64,000 nt of DNA from Luteibacter pinisoli. Lineage in GTDB: Bacteria; Pseudomonadota; Gammaproteobacteria; Xanthomonadales; Rhodanobacteraceae. The stretch covers positions 2,294,001 to 2,358,000 of the forward strand of contig NZ_CP041046.1 in the NCBI RefSeq assembly GCF_006385595.1. Reading direction: 5' to 3'. This document shows, piece after piece, positions 33,273-41,685 of the stretch. How positions within the stretch are numbered: position 1 is the first letter of the stretch; each line of letters opens with the position of its first letter. The translations under genes and the position numbers were made by a program. The notes beneath the pieces are model-generated. The model saw only the letters and a list, made by a program, of their open reading frames with translations, did no database searches and was not told the DNA's origin.

Positions 33273-34082
33273 ATGACCCCAAAGCCCGCGATGAGCATTC
33301 CGACGGCCATGGCGCTATTCGCGTCCCGGGAATGTCGCGGCATCGCCCGTTCGCTGGCCAACACCAAGGATCGGCATGCCGGCATCCACGCGGCACGCAA
33401 GGGCCTGCGGCGGCTGAAGAGCCTGCTGCGGCTTGGTTCGGAGGTCTTCGGCGACGCCCTGGTCGAGATCGAAGCCCGCATCGGCAAGCTCGCCACCGGC
33501 TTATCGCCCCTCCGGGACGCCCACGTGGCGGTGACCCTCGCGACGCACCTGGGCGGCCCGCGGCCCTCGGCGGGCTGGGCCGAGGCGATCCTCGTACTGG
33601 AACATCGCCGGGACGGCCGCCTGGTGGAGGCCCTCCATAAAGACCCCCGGTTCCTGAAGCGCCGCCATGCCATGCGCGACCTTTGCGACCTGATCGAACG
33701 ACTGCCCTGGCGGCTCGTGAAGCGAGGCGTCGTTGAGGCCGCACTCGATGCCGGCCAGCGACGTGTCGCCAGCGCACAGAAACGGGTGCGAAAAGGCGCC
33801 ACGCCGGCCAACCTGCATCGATGGCGGCGGCGCGCACGCCGGATGCGCATGCAATTGCAGTACTGGAAGCGCGTGCTCAGCGCCACGCACAAGACAGCGC
33901 ACCATCGCGCCAAACAGGACAAGGCCGCCACGCACGCCATGGCGAAGCTTTCCGACGCCCTGGGCGCCAAGCAGGATCTGCGCGCGCTGCGCGTCCAGCT
34001 GAGGGCGATTCGCAAGCCGGGGCTGACGACGCCACTGGTCGAGCAGATTGCCGACGAGCTCAAGAAATTCCGAAAAGTGTAA
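33273..34082 (+). CDS. CHAD domain protein
   Basis: 269 residues of mostly basic helices with the CHAD layout: HAARKGLRRLKSLLRL, then LSPLRDAHVAV and LHRWRRRARRMRMQLQYW, conserved His/Arg/Lys positions that bind polyphosphate. No CYTH triphosphatase domain is fused. The divergent PiT phosphate transporter is a suggestive neighbour. The starts at 33273 and 33291 are both possible. TATACG ends 5 nt before 33273, compatible with a leaderless mRNA. Confidence 0.85.
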   Translation: MTPKPAMSIPTAMALFASRECRGIARSLANTKDRHAGIHAARKGLRRLKSLLRLGSEVFGDALVEIEARIGKLATGLSPLRDAHVAVTLATHLGGPRPSAGWAEAILVLEHRRDGRLVEALHKDPRFLKRRHAMRDLCDLIERLPWRLVKRGVVEAALDAGQRRVASAQKRVRKGATPANLHRWRRRARRMRMQLQYWKRVLSATHKTAHHRAKQDKAATHAMAKLSDALGAKQDLRALRVQLRAIRKPGLTTPLVEQIADELKKFRKV

Positions 34083-34131
34083 GGGCGTCCGGACGTCTGT
34101 ATGCTCGGGGTTTTCCCCGCCGGAGTTGCCC

Positions 34132-34881
34132 ATGCTTCGCCCCTGCGCCAAAGCCCTCGCCTTCGCCTGCCTCATCGCCCTGCCCGTCGCCCACGCAGCC
34201 GATGCGCCGAATACCCTGACGGACGCCGAGCGCGGCCAGGGTTTCAAGTTGCTGTTCGACGGCACCACGCTCAACGGCTGGCACTCGTTCCAGCAGAAAG
34301 GCACCGGCAAGGACTGGAGCATCGCCGATGGCGCCATCCGCCTCGACCGCGACCTCAAGGCCCCCGACGCCGACTTCGCCGACCTCGTCACCGATGGCGA
34401 ATACGAGAACTTCGACCTGAAGCTCGAATGGAAAATGACGGCCTGCGCGGACGCCGGCGTCATGTTCAACGTCAGCGAAGCGCCGAAGTACAAGTACACG
34501 TGGGAAACCGGCCCCGAGCTGCAGATCGCCGACCTGGTCTGCACCAAGCCGGACAGCTACACCCTCAAGGAACGCTCCGGCGACCTCTTCGACCTGATCT
34601 CCTCGGACATCGAAAACGTCCGCGAGAACGGCAACTGGAACCAGGTCGAGATCATCGTCGACCACGGCCACATGCAGTTCTTCCAGAACGGCCACAAGAC
34701 GGTCGATACCCAGCTTTGGACGCCCGAATGGAACGCGCTGGTGGGCAAGACCAAGTTTGCGAAGATGCCCGGCTTCGCCAAGTTCACCCGCGGCCACATC
34801 TCCCTGCAGGGCGGTGAAGACAAGGGCACCCCGCCCATCCGCATCTGGTTCCGCAGCATCCGCATCAAAGACCTTGGCTGA
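34132..34881 (+). CDS. exported DUF1080 (3-keto-disaccharide hydrolase) family protein
   Basis: 249 residues. Signal peptide MLRPCAKALAFACLIALPVAHA, then a concanavalin-like sandwich with the DUF1080 hallmarks GFKLLFDGTTLNGWHSFQ, NFDLKLEWKM, NQVEIIVDHGHMQFFQNG and HISLQGGED. The family includes periplasmic enzymes that cleave 3-keto-glycosides. CGGAG lies 6 nt before the ATG at 34132. A terminator follows, and a chitinase gene is next. Confidence 0.9.
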   Translation: MLRPCAKALAFACLIALPVAHAADAPNTLTDAERGQGFKLLFDGTTLNGWHSFQQKGTGKDWSIADGAIRLDRDLKAPDADFADLVTDGEYENFDLKLEWKMTACADAGVMFNVSEAPKYKYTWETGPELQIADLVCTKPDSYTLKERSGDLFDLISSDIENVRENGNWNQVEIIVDHGHMQFFQNGHKTVDTQLWTPEWNALVGKTKFAKMPGFAKFTRGHISLQGGEDKGTPPIRIWFRSIRIKDLG

Positions 34882-34884
34882 TCC

Positions 34885-34898
34885 TGACTACGTTGTCA
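34885..34898. promoter_or_regulatory. LacI-type operator, distal copy
   Basis: TGACTACGTTGTCA is a 14-bp palindrome with one mismatch, 3 nt after the DUF1080 stop. It matches the palindrome at 35074-35087 and is centred 189 bp from it, about 18 helical turns. Confidence 0.5.
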
Positions 34899-34900
34899 TC

Positions 34901-34926
34901 AACGGACAAGGATGTCCGTTTTCGTG
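34901..34926 (+). terminator. intrinsic terminator of the DUF1080 gene
   Basis: An 8-bp perfect stem AACGGACA/TGTCCGTT (34901-34908 with 34913-34920) with loop AGGA continues into TTTTC. It starts 19 nt after the stop codon. Confidence 0.75.
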
Positions 34927-35161
34927 CATGGCCAGCCTATCGCGGCGCAGCACCTTCCGATCGACGCTGGATCCCCCGGTTAAACGGTTTCCTCTCCTAA
35001 AGCGTGTCGCAGCGCGACAAATGGCGTGAGCCAGGGCTTCGCCTACCCGGTCACAAAACGGCAATCCACGAATAGACAACGTTGTCATTGGGGACTACAC
35101 CGGGTCCGCGACAGGGGGAAACCAAACCATTCGGCAACACCACTCGAAACGGAGAGTCGTC
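34927..35161 (+). other. chitinase upstream region
   Basis: No gene is seen here. It holds the leader and presumed promoter of the chitinase, with the proximal operator at 35074-35087 and GGAG shortly before the ATG. Confidence 0.6.
35074..35087. promoter_or_regulatory. LacI-type operator, proximal copy
   Basis: It contains the perfect palindrome GACAACGTTGTC (35075-35086), the usual form of operators bound by LacI-family sugar regulators with a central CG. It is 74 bp upstream of the chitinase ATG. Confidence 0.6.
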
Positions 35162-36466
35162 ATGCACGTGAATGCAGGTGTTCGGTCCCGTCTTGTGCTC
35201 GGAAGCTGTACTGGCACGCTCGGCGTCGCCATTGCCCTCGCCCTTTCCGCCGTGATTCCCATGGCCCCGGCAAATGCCGCGACCGCGTGTGCGGCGGCGT
35301 GGAGCGCGGGCACGGTCTATACCGGTGGCAACCTCGCCAGCGAGAACGGCGTGAACTACAAGGCCAACTGGTGGACGCAGGGCAACGACCCGGCGACCAG
35401 CAGTGGCGCTGCCGGCTCCGGCCAGCCGTGGACCTCGCAGGGCGCCTGCAGCGGCGGCGGCACGCCGCCGACCGACCCGCCGCCGACGGATCCCCCGCCG
35501 ACCAATCCGCCCCCGGGCGCGGGTGACCTGTTCTTCAGTCCGTATAAGGACGTCACGATCAACATGGACTGGAACACCAACATCATGTCGACGTCGGTCA
35601 CCGGCACGCGCCTGCCGGTGGTGGGTTCGGGCAGCCTGGTCTCCACCCAGGTACCCAACCTCGGCGCCATCACCCTGGCCTTTGCCAGCGGCGAATGCGG
35701 TACGGAAAACTGGGGCGGTGTGCCCGGCCAGGCGTTTGCCGACGCGAACGTCGCGCGCCTCAACGCGGCTGGCATCAACTACGTCGTCTCCACGGGTGGC
35801 CAGGCAGGCGTGTTTACCTGCGGCAGTGCCACGGGGATGGCGCAGTTCATCAACCGCTACAACAGCTCGCACCTGGTCGGCATCGATTTCGATATCGAAG
35901 GTGGGCAGACGCCGCAGCAGCTGAGCTCGCTGGTGAGCCAGGCGGTGTATGCGCAGAGCATCCATCCGGGCCTGCGCGTGTCGTTCACCCTCGCCACCCT
36001 CGCCGCTTCCGACGGCAGCTTTGGCGGCCTCAACAGCACCGGCGATACGGTGGTGAAGGCGGTGAAGGCCTCGGGCATGACCAACTACACCATCAACCTG
36101 ATGGCGATGGATTACGGCGCCGCCGGTGCGGGCGTGTGCGTGGTCAAGAACGGCGCGTGCGACATGAGCCAGTCCGCGGTGCAGTCGGTGCTCAACCTCG
36201 AGCACACCTATGGCATCCCGGCCAGCAAGATCGAAGTCACCCCGATGATCGGCGTGAACGACGTCTCCAGTGAGGTGTTCACGGTGGCGGACATCGATAC
36301 GGTGACCAACTACGCCGCCACCAACAAACTGGCCGGCGTGCACTTCTGGTCGCTGGATCGCGATACGCCCTGCTCGCAGAGCACGGCCTCGCCGGTGTGC
36401 AACTCACTGCCATCCAGCAGCACGCTGCAGTACACGAAGCGCTTCCTCTCCAACCTGGGTCACTGA
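35162..36466 (+). CDS. secreted chitinase, CBM5/12 plus GH18
   Basis: A 434-residue exported enzyme that hydrolyses chitin. Signal peptide to about residue 39 (ending ANA), then a carbohydrate-binding module (CAAAWSAGTVYTGGNLAS, NYKANWWTQGNDP), a Thr/Pro repeat linker (residues 100-119), and a GH18 barrel. The catalytic DxDxE motif is GIDFDIEG, with acid Glu246. NLMAMDYG and the C-terminal HFWSLDRDTPC are typical of the small GH18 subgroup also found in Streptomyces. Two LacI-type operators upstream suggest induction by chitin sugars. Confidence 0.94.
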   Translation: MHVNAGVRSRLVLGSCTGTLGVAIALALSAVIPMAPANAATACAAAWSAGTVYTGGNLASENGVNYKANWWTQGNDPATSSGAAGSGQPWTSQGACSGGGTPPTDPPPTDPPPTNPPPGAGDLFFSPYKDVTINMDWNTNIMSTSVTGTRLPVVGSGSLVSTQVPNLGAITLAFASGECGTENWGGVPGQAFADANVARLNAAGINYVVSTGGQAGVFTCGSATGMAQFINRYNSSHLVGIDFDIEGGQTPQQLSSLVSQAVYAQSIHPGLRVSFTLATLAASDGSFGGLNSTGDTVVKAVKASGMTNYTINLMAMDYGAAGAGVCVVKNGACDMSQSAVQSVLNLEHTYGIPASKIEVTPMIGVNDVSSEVFTVADIDTVTNYAATNKLAGVHFWSLDRDTPCSQSTASPVCNSLPSSSTLQYTKRFLSNLGH

Positions 36467-36499
36467 CCGGCGTCGCGGTGCCGGCATCGCCGGCACCGC

Positions 36500-36742
36500 T
36501 TAATGGTCGAGGGTTTCGCGGCGGTGGTCTTCGTCCAGCCAGCCTTCGCGTCGCTGCATGGCCCACTCGATTTCACGGGCGGCTTCGTTGCTGATGTACT
36601 TCCCGCGCAGCATCGCCAGCAGTTCGCGGTCGTCGATGCCGAGGATGGACGCGCGCGTGACGGCGCCGGTGATCCCGTCGACCGCCAGCTCGTCAAGGAT
36701 GGTGCGTAGGTTCGCGCGTCTATTCAATTGAATCGTGTCCAT
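36500..36742 (-). CDS. small protein with HTH-like segment, 80 residues
   Basis: The protein starts MDTIQLNRRANLRTILDEL. The stretch ASILGIDDRELLAMLRGKYISNEAAREIEWAM looks like the recognition-helix half of an XRE-type HTH (compare patterns of the form LG..xxxLS.lLsGK..i.d..AR.iE). The protein is short, and no full Cro/CI domain is convincing. It may be a phage-derived or domesticated repressor fragment. Confidence 0.6.
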   Translation of the reverse strand: MDTIQLNRRANLRTILDELAVDGITGAVTRASILGIDDRELLAMLRGKYISNEAAREIEWAMQRREGWLDEDHRRETLDH

Positions 36743-36833
36743 CGCAGTACCGCTGGCGGGATCTAGCCAGGGTGCTCGCCCCGGTGTGCGGCGCCGAGGT
36801 TAAGGAACACGCGTGTTTCTGTCTTACGTATAA

Positions 36834-37208
36834 CTACCTAGCATCGGTCTCTTCACCGTCAGCCGCCACGATGCGCGGCGCAACGCGAGGATGGACGCCG
36901 CCCTGTTCGGTGAGGACGGCACCGATCAACGCGCCGACGCATACGGCTGTCACCGCCAGCGTCCACGCTAATACGCCCCGCGAATGCAACAGGACCATCA
37001 GGCCCGCGGCGGCAAACGCGATGCCGACGGCCCAGGCGAAAGCCACCCATCGCGACGCGGGCGAGGTATCGCCTTTCAGCACGGCAACGATGCAATGCCG
37101 GCATACGGTCAGCCCGGGTGCGAGGGCAAAACTACGACAGGGGCGTTCGGGCATCGGGCGGCACTCGGTGGGAGGTGCCGCGATCGTGATGCCCGGGGGT
37201 GTCTCCAA
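36834..37208 (-). CDS. hypothetical two-TM membrane protein
   Basis: 124 residues, or 106 from the ATG at 37154. Two hydrophobic segments are visible: WVAFAWAVGIAFAAAGLMVLL and GVLAWTLAVTAVCVGALIGAVL. The N-terminal part has a CRHC pair. The C-terminus is short and polar. No family is recognised. GC and codon use fit the neighbours, but the call rests on hydrophobicity alone. Confidence 0.45.
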   Translation of the reverse strand: METPPGITIAAPPTECRPMPERPCRSFALAPGLTVCRHCIVAVLKGDTSPASRWVAFAWAVGIAFAAAGLMVLLHSRGVLAWTLAVTAVCVGALIGAVLTEQGGVHPRVAPRIVAADGEETDAR

Positions 37209-37265
37209 CGGGTGAAGCCCGGGTAGCCCGGGCTCACCACGCTTAGCTGGCGGTTAGCTGGCGCC

Positions 37266-38015
37266 TTACAGCTGGCTCATGCCACCGTCGATCACGATCT
37301 CGGTGCCCACGATAAAGCCCGATTCCGGCGACGAGAGGTGCAGCACCGTGGCCGCCACTTCTTCCGGACGGCCGAAGCGGCCCAGCGGCACCTGCGCCTG
37401 GATCTGGGCGGCCGTGGCCTCGAGCTGCGCCGCGTCCATGCCGAGCTTGCCGTAAAGGGGCGTCTGCACCGGGCCCGGGCTCACCACGTTGACACGGGCA
37501 CCACGCGGCAGCAGTTCGGCCGAAAGGGTCCGCGCCAGGGTAATCAGGGCGGCCTTGCTCGCCGCGTACACCGAGGAGTTCGGCATGCCGATATGCGCGT
37601 TGATCGACCCATTCAGCACGATGGACGCACCCGGGTTGAGCTGCGGCAGCACCGCCTGCAACTGGAAGTAGGCGCCCTTCACGTTGGTATCGAAGGTCAG
37701 GTCCCACAAGGCTTCATCGACCTGGTCGAACGGCGCGAACTTCGCGACACCGGCATTGATGAAGACGGCATCGAGCTTGATGTCCTGGCTCTTCAACGCG
37801 GCGCCAAGCGCCTTCGCATCGGCCATGTTCGAGGCATCGTTACGCAGGCCGACAGTGCCGGCGCCCACCTGGGCGACCGCCTGCCCGAGCGTCTTTTCAT
37901 CACGGCCGGTGATGACGACGCGGGCGCCTTCGGCGGCATAGGCCTGGGCGACGGCGAGGCCGATGCCGCTGGTGCCGCCGGTGACGAGAACGTTCTTGCC
38001 AGTGAAACGGTTCAT
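37266..38015 (-). CDS. SDR family oxidoreductase
   Basis: A classical short-chain dehydrogenase of 249 residues: NAD(P) motif VLVTGGTSGIGLAVA, NAG motif FINAGVAKF, and the catalytic Ser...Tyr-x-x-x-Lys (LNGSINAHIGMPNSSVYAASKAALI). The C-terminal VGTEIVIDGGMSQL is typical. GGAG lies upstream of the ATG at 38015; the longer frame is spurious. It is divergent from a LysR gene that probably regulates it. The substrate is unknown. Confidence 0.93.
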   Translation of the reverse strand: MNRFTGKNVLVTGGTSGIGLAVAQAYAAEGARVVITGRDEKTLGQAVAQVGAGTVGLRNDASNMADAKALGAALKSQDIKLDAVFINAGVAKFAPFDQVDEALWDLTFDTNVKGAYFQLQAVLPQLNPGASIVLNGSINAHIGMPNSSVYAASKAALITLARTLSAELLPRGARVNVVSPGPVQTPLYGKLGMDAAQLEATAAQIQAQVPLGRFGRPEEVAATVLHLSSPESGFIVGTEIVIDGGMSQL

Positions 38016-38039
38016 GGTGTGACTCCGTGGGGTTGGTAT

Positions 38040-38056
38040 GGAGCATAGGTTGCTCC
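38040..38056. promoter_or_regulatory. inverted repeat in SDR/LysR divergent region
   Basis: GGAGCA-TAGGT-TGCTCC, with 6-bp perfect arms and a 5-bp spacer, lies between the SDR and LysR starts. It fits the size of an LTTR recognition site. Confidence 0.45.
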
Positions 38057-38112
38057 GCATGCCGTCGATTGGCGTACCATCTCCTCGTCGTAAACGTTCG
38101 ATGGGGTCGAAC

Positions 38113-39027
38113 ATGTTGTCGGAAGACGAACTGGCCTTGCTGGAGGCCATCCGCGAGACCGGCAGCCTGTCCCGGGCGGCCGCCCGGCTGGGCAAGGCGC
38201 CCTCAACCCTTTCGCACGCCGCGCGCCAGCTGGAAGACCGTTTCGACGCCCTGCTCTTCGATCGCCGCCGCTATCGCCTGCAACTCACGCCCGCCGGGCA
38301 GCTGCTGGCCAACGAGGCGGCGCGGCTCATGCAAGACGTGTCCCGGCTCACCCAGCGCGTGAAGCAGGTGGCCGGTGGCTGGGAAGACCGCCTGTCCATC
38401 GTCACCGACGAACTGCTCGAATTCGAACTGCTGCTCCCTTCCATCCGCGCCTTTGATGCCCTGGACTCCGGCGTGCGCCTGCGCCTGACGCACGAGGTCC
38501 TCGGCGGCACATGGGAAGCCTTGCGCGATGGCCGCGCCGACGTGGTGGTGGGTGCGACGAACGAGCCGCCGGCGATTCCGAAGCTGCGCTGGCACGAACT
38601 CGGGGTCATGGAATGGGTATTCGCGGTATCACCGCGGCATCCCCTGGCCAAGGCGAAGGAGCCCCTGGACGCCGATACGGTGACGAAGCACCGTGCGATC
38701 GTCGTCGCGGATTCCTCGCGCGGCATGTCGCGTGGGTATGGCACGCAAGGTGGCCAGCCAACGCTCGCCGTGCCGACCATGCGCGCAAAGATCCTCGCCC
38801 AGCGTGACGGCCTCGGCGTGGGCTGGGTACCGCGGCCGCGGGCAAAGGCACTCCTCGACGCCGGCGAACTGGTGGAGAAGCGCATGGCCGATCCGCGCGA
38901 GCCGAACACGCTCTATGTGGCGTGGCGCGGCGATACCGAAGGCCGCGCCCTGGCCTGGTGGATCGAGCAGTTCAGCCAGCCACGGCTGGCCAAGCGGCTG
39001 ATCCAGGGCGTCCCCGTCACCCCGTAG
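38113..39027 (+). CDS. LysR-family transcriptional regulator
   Basis: About 304 residues. The HTH is at the N-terminus (LLEAIRETGSLSRAAARLGKAPSTLSHAARQLEDRF). The effector domain starts near residue 90 (DRLSIVTDELLEFELLLPSIRAF). GGGG lies 7 nt before the ATG at 38113; ATG 38101 and longer forms are in frame. It is divergent from the SDR gene, its likely target. Confidence 0.9.
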   Translation: MLSEDELALLEAIRETGSLSRAAARLGKAPSTLSHAARQLEDRFDALLFDRRRYRLQLTPAGQLLANEAARLMQDVSRLTQRVKQVAGGWEDRLSIVTDELLEFELLLPSIRAFDALDSGVRLRLTHEVLGGTWEALRDGRADVVVGATNEPPAIPKLRWHELGVMEWVFAVSPRHPLAKAKEPLDADTVTKHRAIVVADSSRGMSRGYGTQGGQPTLAVPTMRAKILAQRDGLGVGWVPRPRAKALLDAGELVEKRMADPREPNTLYVAWRGDTEGRALAWWIEQFSQPRLAKRLIQGVPVTP

Positions 39028-39029
39028 CG

Positions 39030-39908
39030 TCAGTGCGCCGGCTGGCTGTGGACTTCGGCAACGTAACCGCCGGGGAACTGCAGCATGGCTGAGCGACGGT
39101 CGCCTTCCTGGTGGGCGTCTGCGACGACCTTCGCCCCGGCACTGCGCGCCTTGGTGAGCACCGCGTCCAGGTCATCCACTTCGTAGCCGGTCAGCTCGCT
39201 GCCGTACGGCCAGTCGAGATGGCCATCGGTGACGATGACCGTCGCCTTGCCGAAGCCCGAAGTAAGGCGGATGCGCCGGTACGTGCCGGCCTTGCGGCCG
39301 ATATCCGTGCCGGCGGCGTTGCGGTCGTCCGACTCCACCTTGGCGTGTGCAAAGCGCTCCCAGGCCTTCACGAAGGCATCGGCCGCCTGCACCGGTACGT
39401 AGATGCGGTTCTCGGGCACGTGCGCGAGCGCCGCGTAGTCGGGCTTCTTCGTGTGCGAGTAGAACTGCATGTTCACCCCGCCCGGCCATGAGACCACGGC
39501 GTCGCGACCGATCGGATCGTCGAATGGCGCCACCAGCGTGGCGGCACCCGCCGCGTTGGCGGCTTTCACGGCGTCATCCACGTTGGTCACGAGGTAGCCG
39601 CTGCGCTCCAGGCCGAACGGGTACGGCACAGGCGTGCGGAAGCCGAACACCGACAGCGGCCCCACCGGCGTCTGCACGAGCTGCGAGCTGGTGCTCGACG
39701 GCGTCGGCGTCACGGTGACGACCACCTGCTTCGTCGACTGGCCACCGAAGGTCGCGGCAAAGCTCGCCACGAACGCGTCGACGTCCTGGGGCGCGACGTA
39801 AACATGGGTGCTGTCGTACTGGGGTCCAACCGCAAAATCCTGCGTCGCCGCAAAAGCGGGCGTGGCAAGAGCGAGGGCGAGCGAGGCAAATAGGAGATGT
39901 GTGCGCAT
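39030..39908 (-). CDS. periplasmic VOC (glyoxalase-like) protein
   Basis: 292 residues: signal peptide RTHLLFASLALALATPAFA, then two vicinal-oxygen-chelate modules (DSTHVYVAPQDVDAFVASFA and ENRIYVPVQAADAFVKAWERFAHA), each followed by GxEVxDLD- or NVDDAV-type segments. The C-terminus is MLQFPGGYVAEVHSQ. Export of a VOC protein is uncommon, since glyoxalases are normally cytoplasmic. Substrate unknown. The stop lies 3 bp from the LysR stop, in a convergent arrangement. Confidence 0.82.
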   Translation of the reverse strand: MRTHLLFASLALALATPAFAATQDFAVGPQYDSTHVYVAPQDVDAFVASFAATFGGQSTKQVVVTVTPTPSSTSSQLVQTPVGPLSVFGFRTPVPYPFGLERSGYLVTNVDDAVKAANAAGAATLVAPFDDPIGRDAVVSWPGGVNMQFYSHTKKPDYAALAHVPENRIYVPVQAADAFVKAWERFAHAKVESDDRNAAGTDIGRKAGTYRRIRLTSGFGKATVIVTDGHLDWPYGSELTGYEVDDLDAVLTKARSAGAKVVADAHQEGDRRSAMLQFPGGYVAEVHSQPAH

Positions 39909-39988
39909 GGGGTGGCAGTGTAGAAGCCCACCCGCATCACGTCATGGCATGCAAGAGCCATCGTTTGCACAAATCCATCGCCCGCGGC

Positions 39989-41116
39989 TCAACGCACCAC
40001 GTTACGCGGCACGTCAATGACGAACTCGACGCCATCGGTGACGTTCTGTGCCGTTACCGTACCGCCGTGCGCGCGCACGAACTGATCGACGATGTACAGG
40101 CCTAGTCCCAGCCCGCGGCTCTGGTGGAAACTGCCCTTGAACGGCTCGAAGATCCGCTGCACGAGGTTGGCCGGGAGCACGCCGGCGTTGCGCACGCTGA
40201 TCTGCACCGTGGCCGGATCGCTGCCGTCCACCACCAACAGGATGGGTGTGCTGCCTAACGCGTACTGCACCGCGTTGCCCAGCAGGTTCGACAGCACCTG
40301 GGACATGCGCGTGGCATCGAAGTACCCGGCGGTCTCGCCCTCGAAGGCCATTTCGATGGCGCGCGTCGGATGGGCCTGGCGGGTTTCCTCAACCACGGCC
40401 TTCGCCACGGCGGCCAGGTCGTTGCTGGCGAGGTCCAGGCGGATCGAGCCCGAGCGGATGCGCGAGAAATCGAGCAGCTGGTCGATCATCCGGGCCATGC
40501 GCTTCGCGCTGGTTTCGATGTGATGCGCGGTGCGGGCCAGTGGCCCGTCAGTGGTCTCCACCACGATGCGGTCGGCGCACAGGCTGATCGCCGACAGCGG
40601 CGTGCGCAGGTCGTGGGTGAGCACGGCGATCATCGCTTCATTGAGCTGCAGTGCGCGCTCCAGCCGGCTGTTCTGTGCCTTCAGCTGCTGCCGCTGCTGG
40701 TAGAGCTGGACGAACACGTCCACCTTGCCAAGGATGACCCGCGGGTCGATCGGCTTGTGCAGGAAGTCCACCGCGCCGGTCTCGTAGCCCTTGAACGAAC
40801 GGGCCGGGTCGTTCGGCGAGGCGGTGAGGAAGATGATCGGCACGTCGCGCGTGCGCAGCGAGCCGCGCATCAGCTCGGCGAGGACGAAACCGTCCATGTC
40901 CGGCATCTGCACGTCCAGCAGGGCCAGCGCCACGTCGTGGACCAGCAGCAGCTCCAGGGCCTCGGGCCCCGACGCCGCCTTGAGGATGCGGATGTCGTCG
41001 CGCGCGAGCAGCGCTTCCATGGCCACCAGGTTCTGCGGGACATCGTCCACGATCAGCACATTGGTCAGCTCACGCACGGTCGCCGGTTCCTCCGGCAGGG
41101 TCATCGACAGATTCAT
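39989..41116 (-). CDS. response regulator-histidine kinase fusion (REC-HisKA-HATPase)
   Basis: 375 residues. An N-terminal receiver has Asp68 in LALLDVQMPDMDG and Lys in FLHKPIDP. A coiled coil is followed by a HisKA helix (IAVLTHDLRTPLSAIS, His168) and an HATPase domain (NLLGNAVQYAL, GLGLGLYIVDQF). There is no membrane segment, so it is a soluble kinase controlled by phosphorylation of its own receiver. It starts inside the stop codon of the CheB gene, last in a four-gene operon. Confidence 0.92.
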   Translation of the reverse strand: MNLSMTLPEEPATVRELTNVLIVDDVPQNLVAMEALLARDDIRILKAASGPEALELLLVHDVALALLDVQMPDMDGFVLAELMRGSLRTRDVPIIFLTASPNDPARSFKGYETGAVDFLHKPIDPRVILGKVDVFVQLYQQRQQLKAQNSRLERALQLNEAMIAVLTHDLRTPLSAISLCADRIVVETTDGPLARTAHHIETSAKRMARMIDQLLDFSRIRSGSIRLDLASNDLAAVAKAVVEETRQAHPTRAIEMAFEGETAGYFDATRMSQVLSNLLGNAVQYALGSTPILLVVDGSDPATVQISVRNAGVLPANLVQRIFEPFKGSFHQSRGLGLGLYIVDQFVRAHGGTVTAQNVTDGVEFVIDVPRNVVR

Positions 41117-41685
41117 GGCGTGAAGCTTCCCAATCGGCGACACAGGTCGCGCAAGGTAACGATGGCATCGGCACCCGCGAACGCGATGGCCGACGCAGGC
41201 ATGACAGGTGAAACGGCTTCGTCCGGATCCTGGATCCACACGGTGCCCCCTTCGCGGCGCACCGCGGCAACGCCCGCGCTGCCGTCGCTGCTCGCCCCGG
41301 TGAGCAGGATGCCCAGCAGGCCGGCACCAAAGACGTCAGCGGCGGACTCGAACAGCGGATCGATCGCGGGCCGTGAGTACAGTACCGGCTCGTCCCGCGA
41401 GAGAGAGACCGTCGAACGATCCTCGACCAGCAGGTGGTAATCCGGCGGTGCGAACAGGACGACCCCCGGGCACAACGGCTCCTTGTCCTCCGCCTCGGCC
41501 ACCGGCAAAGGGCATTCCCCGTCGAACAGCGCGGCCAGGCCGCTGGGCCGGTCGCGCGGGATGTGCTGCACCACAAGCACCGGCGCCGGGAAGCGCGCGG
41601 GGAAACAGCGAAGCACCTCGCGCAGCGCCTGCACGCCACCGGCCGAGGCGCCGATCACCACCGCCTGCGGGAACGGCGTGCTCAT
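41113..41685 (-). CDS. stand-alone CheB-type methylesterase domain
   Basis: 190 residues containing only the esterase domain; the usual N-terminal receiver is missing. The catalytic triad is Ser14 (VIGASAGGVQAL), His41 (VVQHIPRD) and the Asp in TGASSDGSAG. It removes methyl groups from glutamates of a chemoreceptor or, in this context, an atypical target. It overlaps CheR and the downstream kinase by 4 bp each. The longer frame to 42165 runs into CheR and is artefactual. Confidence 0.92.
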   Translation of the reverse strand: MSTPFPQAVVIGASAGGVQALREVLRCFPARFPAPVLVVQHIPRDRPSGLAALFDGECPLPVAEAEDKEPLCPGVVLFAPPDYHLLVEDRSTVSLSRDEPVLYSRPAIDPLFESAADVFGAGLLGILLTGASSDGSAGVAAVRREGGTVWIQDPDEAVSPVMPASAIAFAGADAIVTLRDLCRRLGSFTP

